Under the pieces are notes generated by a model. It saw only the letters and a program-made list of their open reading frames with translations. It did not search any database and was not told the DNA's origin. A stretch of 36,995 bases of DNA from Ligilactobacillus ubinensis (GTDB lineage Bacteria; Bacillota; Bacilli; Lactobacillales; Lactobacillaceae), in assembly GCF_024160875.1 (NCBI RefSeq), contig NZ_JAIULA010000027.1, positions 1 to 36,995 of the forward strand, given 5' to 3'. Positions within the stretch are counted from its first letter, which is position 1, and each line of letters starts with the position of its first letter. Below, piece by piece: positions 35,090-36,995 of the stretch. Made by a program: the position numbers and the translations under genes.

Positions 35090-35428
35090 ATGGCCCAAGA
35101 TATTTCAAGTCAAATTTTAAAAGGTATCTTACAAGGAATTGTGCTAATTGTTTTAGATAAACAACCTGAGTATGGTTATGGACTCAGTACCGCCCTTAAT
35201 AAATATGGTCTAGATGCTATTCCGAAAGGTACAATTTATCCTTTACTGGCTACTATGGAAAAACGTAATTTAATTCATGGGAAAATGCAGGCGTCTCCTG
35301 CTGGACCAGATCGTAAATATTATTTTATAACTGACACTGGTAAAAAAGCTAAAACCAATTTTATTTCTGAGTGGACACAACTACAACAAATAGTCGAAAA
35401 AGTAATTAGTGAGGAGCAAGAAAAATGA
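35090..35428 (+). CDS. PadR-family transcriptional regulator
   Basis: The 112-residue protein has the PadR winged helix: ILKGILQGIVLIVLDKQPEYGYGLSTALN then the signature IPKGTIYPLLATMEKRNLI and GPDRKYYFITDTGKK. A short C-terminal helix (about 92-112) allows dimerisation. It lies downstream of a perfect inverted repeat around its promoter and overlaps the following membrane protein gene by four bases (ATGA), so it probably controls that operon. Confidence 0.92.
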   Translation: MAQDISSQILKGILQGIVLIVLDKQPEYGYGLSTALNKYGLDAIPKGTIYPLLATMEKRNLIHGKMQASPAGPDRKYYFITDTGKKAKTNFISEWTQLQQIVEKVISEEQEK

Positions 35429-36252
35429 AAGTAAAAGACTTAATCGCCCAGAATTATCTATTACAACAGGAATTAAATCCTAAAAATAAAAAATTTTATA
35501 CTGATTTGTTGCTTTATGTTCGACTTAGAGGTTTATTACATGATGAGTATGTTGTTGAATCTAATTTGCTTACAATTTTACAAGATATTCTTGATGCTCA
35601 AAGTCATAACATCTCCGCTGAAGAATATTTTGGCAAAAACGTCAAAACTCTTGCAGATGAACTGTTAGCTGCTATTCCGATTAAGTTACTGGAATTATTG
35701 AAGTTAACTTTTACTGCATTGGCAACTTATTTCTTGGTTTCTTTCTTACCTGCTCTAGTTAATCCGATAACACCTATTGATTTAGGTAGCATTTTACTGG
35801 CAGGAGGCTATTTTTCATTGGTCATTTTACTAGGTTTAATATTTTTTGGTCATACCATTTATCAACATAAATATAGAATACATAATCGTATACTTAAATA
35901 TACCATTCTTTGCTTAAGTCTCTCGTTAATATTAGCACCAGGTATTTTAATCACCCTTTTCATTAAAACACCGCTAAAGTTATATTTAACAGGTTGGTTA
36001 GGTATTGCTGTTATCTTAGTTTTTTCTGGAATTGGTGCTTACTTTTTTTGGAAAAACGCTGAAAAAGAACTTACTATCCCTATTTTTGTTTTCTTAGCTG
36101 GGATTGCCTTGCTCGGAATCGCAACTCGACTTCCCTTTCTAGGAACTTTTCTACTTAACACTCGTTCAGGTCAATATCTAAGTACCGGTCTACTTCTGGC
36201 TTTTTTAATAATATTTTGGATACTAAATTTTATGCTTAACCGCAAAAAATGA
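35425..36252 (+). CDS. Multi-pass membrane protein, DUF1129-like
   Basis: The 275-residue protein has a soluble helical N-terminal part (about 1-85). Its LLTILQDILDAQSHNISAEEYFGKNVKTLADEL resembles the N-terminal region of DUF1129/DUF1048 proteins that are paired with PadR regulators in Firmicutes. About six membrane helices follow and the protein ends in RKK. Function is unknown. Its start overlaps the padR stop by four bases, so the two are coupled. Confidence 0.7.
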   Translation: MKVKDLIAQNYLLQQELNPKNKKFYTDLLLYVRLRGLLHDEYVVESNLLTILQDILDAQSHNISAEEYFGKNVKTLADELLAAIPIKLLELLKLTFTALATYFLVSFLPALVNPITPIDLGSILLAGGYFSLVILLGLIFFGHTIYQHKYRIHNRILKYTILCLSLSLILAPGILITLFIKTPLKLYLTGWLGIAVILVFSGIGAYFFWKNAEKELTIPIFVFLAGIALLGIATRLPFLGTFLLNTRSGQYLSTGLLLAFLIIFWILNFMLNRKK

Positions 36253-36271
36253 TCAATACTGTTCTTTTTTA

Positions 36272-36300
36272 TTAACAACTATATCCGTTCCATGTATAAT
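36272..36300 (+). promoter_or_regulatory. Promoter of the RBBP9-like hydrolase gene
   Basis: TTAACA (36272-36277), a 17-bp spacer and a perfect TATAAT (36295-36300) lie 46 bp before the start codon, with GGGAGA as ribosome binding site. Confidence 0.65.
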
Positions 36301-36346
36301 AGCGAGTAAAGCTCATTAAACTCTGTATTATGGGAGATATTATTAT

Positions 36347-36901
36347 ATGGAACAAAACAAACAAATATACTTAATTCACGGCTACACTGCAAGTCCTACA
36401 GCTAATTGGTTCCCGTGGCTTAAAAGAAAAGTGAATCATGATTTACACCAAAAAATAACTTTATTAACAATGCCGAATCCTGACAACCCAATCCCAGCCA
36501 AATGGGATGAATACTGTGACCGTGAGATTACAGCTACAGATGATATAACTATCATTGGGCACAGTTTAGGTTGCATCCAAACACTTAGATTTATTGAACA
36601 ACATGCTTTAAAAAATGTTCACCTAATCTTAGTTTCTGGTTTTGACGAATCATTAGCAACACTACCTGAGCTAGATGCATTCACTAATACTTTACCGAAC
36701 TATAACAATATTTTACCAAAAGTTGCAGATGCTGTTGTTATTTCCGCACTTGATGACGATATTGTTCCTTTTTATTATACCGAAACACTGGCTCGCCATT
36801 TAAAATGCAAATTTATTTTAATGCCAGCTGGCAAACATTTTATTAGTCGTGATAATATCACTGAACTTCCAGTTGTTTTTGAAGAATTAGCAAAAATATA
36901 G
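36347..36901 (+). CDS. RBBP9/YdeN-family alpha/beta serine hydrolase
   Basis: The 184-residue protein is a compact alpha/beta hydrolase. It has QIYLIHGYTASPTANWFPWL at the N-terminus, the nucleophile elbow IIGHSLGC (about residues 70-77), an Asp in SALDDDIVPF and the catalytic His in AGKHFIS near the C-terminus. Length and motifs match the RBBP9/YdeN family of serine hydrolases. Natural substrate is unknown. It has its own promoter and appears monocistronic. Confidence 0.87.
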   Translation: MEQNKQIYLIHGYTASPTANWFPWLKRKVNHDLHQKITLLTMPNPDNPIPAKWDEYCDREITATDDITIIGHSLGCIQTLRFIEQHALKNVHLILVSGFDESLATLPELDAFTNTLPNYNNILPKVADAVVISALDDDIVPFYYTETLARHLKCKFILMPAGKHFISRDNITELPVVFEELAKI

Positions 36902-36995
36902 ACCTAACTATAAAAATAGGCTCTTTAACAAGTGGTACTGATAAATTAAATATTTAGTTTTTACAATAAATTGGTATAGCTTATCTAGCTGTCTA

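Overview
The window looks like a chromosomal segment of a lactic acid bacterium, most likely a member of the Lactobacillaceae. It is strongly AT-rich, has strong Shine-Dalgarno sites, and carries ClpL, an LPxTG/MucBP surface protein, a PRD antiterminator with a beta-glucoside PTS, a bacteriocin-immunity-like protein and a diacetyl/acetoin reductase. No rRNA or tRNA gene, CRISPR array, prophage or intact insertion sequence was recognised.

Layout. 1-1.86 kb is degenerate DNA holding an IS3/IS150-type remnant. 2.1-6.7 kb (minus) encodes an APC-type permease and then, from its own promoter, a class III PLP enzyme resembling ethanolamine-phosphate/phosphohydroxylysine phospho-lyases, an APH-fold small-molecule kinase and a PII-like signalling protein. 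7.4-12.3 kb (minus) is a five-gene operon: a Ugp-like ABC importer (binding protein, two permeases, ATPase) plus a metallophosphoesterase. 12.9-14.5 kb encodes a sortase-anchored LRR/MucBP adhesin. 14.9-17.3 kb holds a small orphan protein, a lone priming sugar transferase and a YejK/NdpA-like nucleoid protein. 17.4-20 kb (minus) is argGH. 20.2-21.7 kb is an aminotransferase preceded by an apparent ribosome-mediated attenuator. 21.9-23.5 kb holds an acetoin/diacetyl reductase, a 40-residue membrane peptide and an unknown protein. 23.8-28.2 kb (minus) is bglP - frameshifted phospho-beta-glucosidase - licT with a RAT/terminator leader. 28.7-30.1 kb holds an immunity-like protein and a TSUP permease. 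30.4-32.9 kb is a small HTH regulator followed by clpL. 33.2-34.8 kb (minus) is a P-loop kinase-like protein coupled to an S66 peptidase. 35-36.9 kb is a PadR regulator with a membrane protein, then an RBBP9-type hydrolase.

The most interesting signals are two. First, a 19-codon leader ORF at 20269-20328 has six consecutive Tyr/Phe codons and is followed by a chain of mutually exclusive hairpins ending in an intrinsic terminator directly upstream of the aminotransferase. This reads as a phe/tyr-sensing transcription attenuator for aromatic amino-acid transamination. Second, the permease / phospho-lyase-like / kinase / PII cluster suggests uptake, phosphorylation and elimination of an amino alcohol (for example ethanolamine or hydroxylysine) under control of a non-canonical PII.

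A third signal is a repeat with two copies of exactly 143 bp and one partial copy. Its termini co-vary between the copies, and it supplies a terminator hairpin just 3' of three unrelated minus-strand operons. The beta-glucosidase is interrupted by a one-base loss in an A-run and may be a pseudogene, phase-variable, or rescued by slippage.
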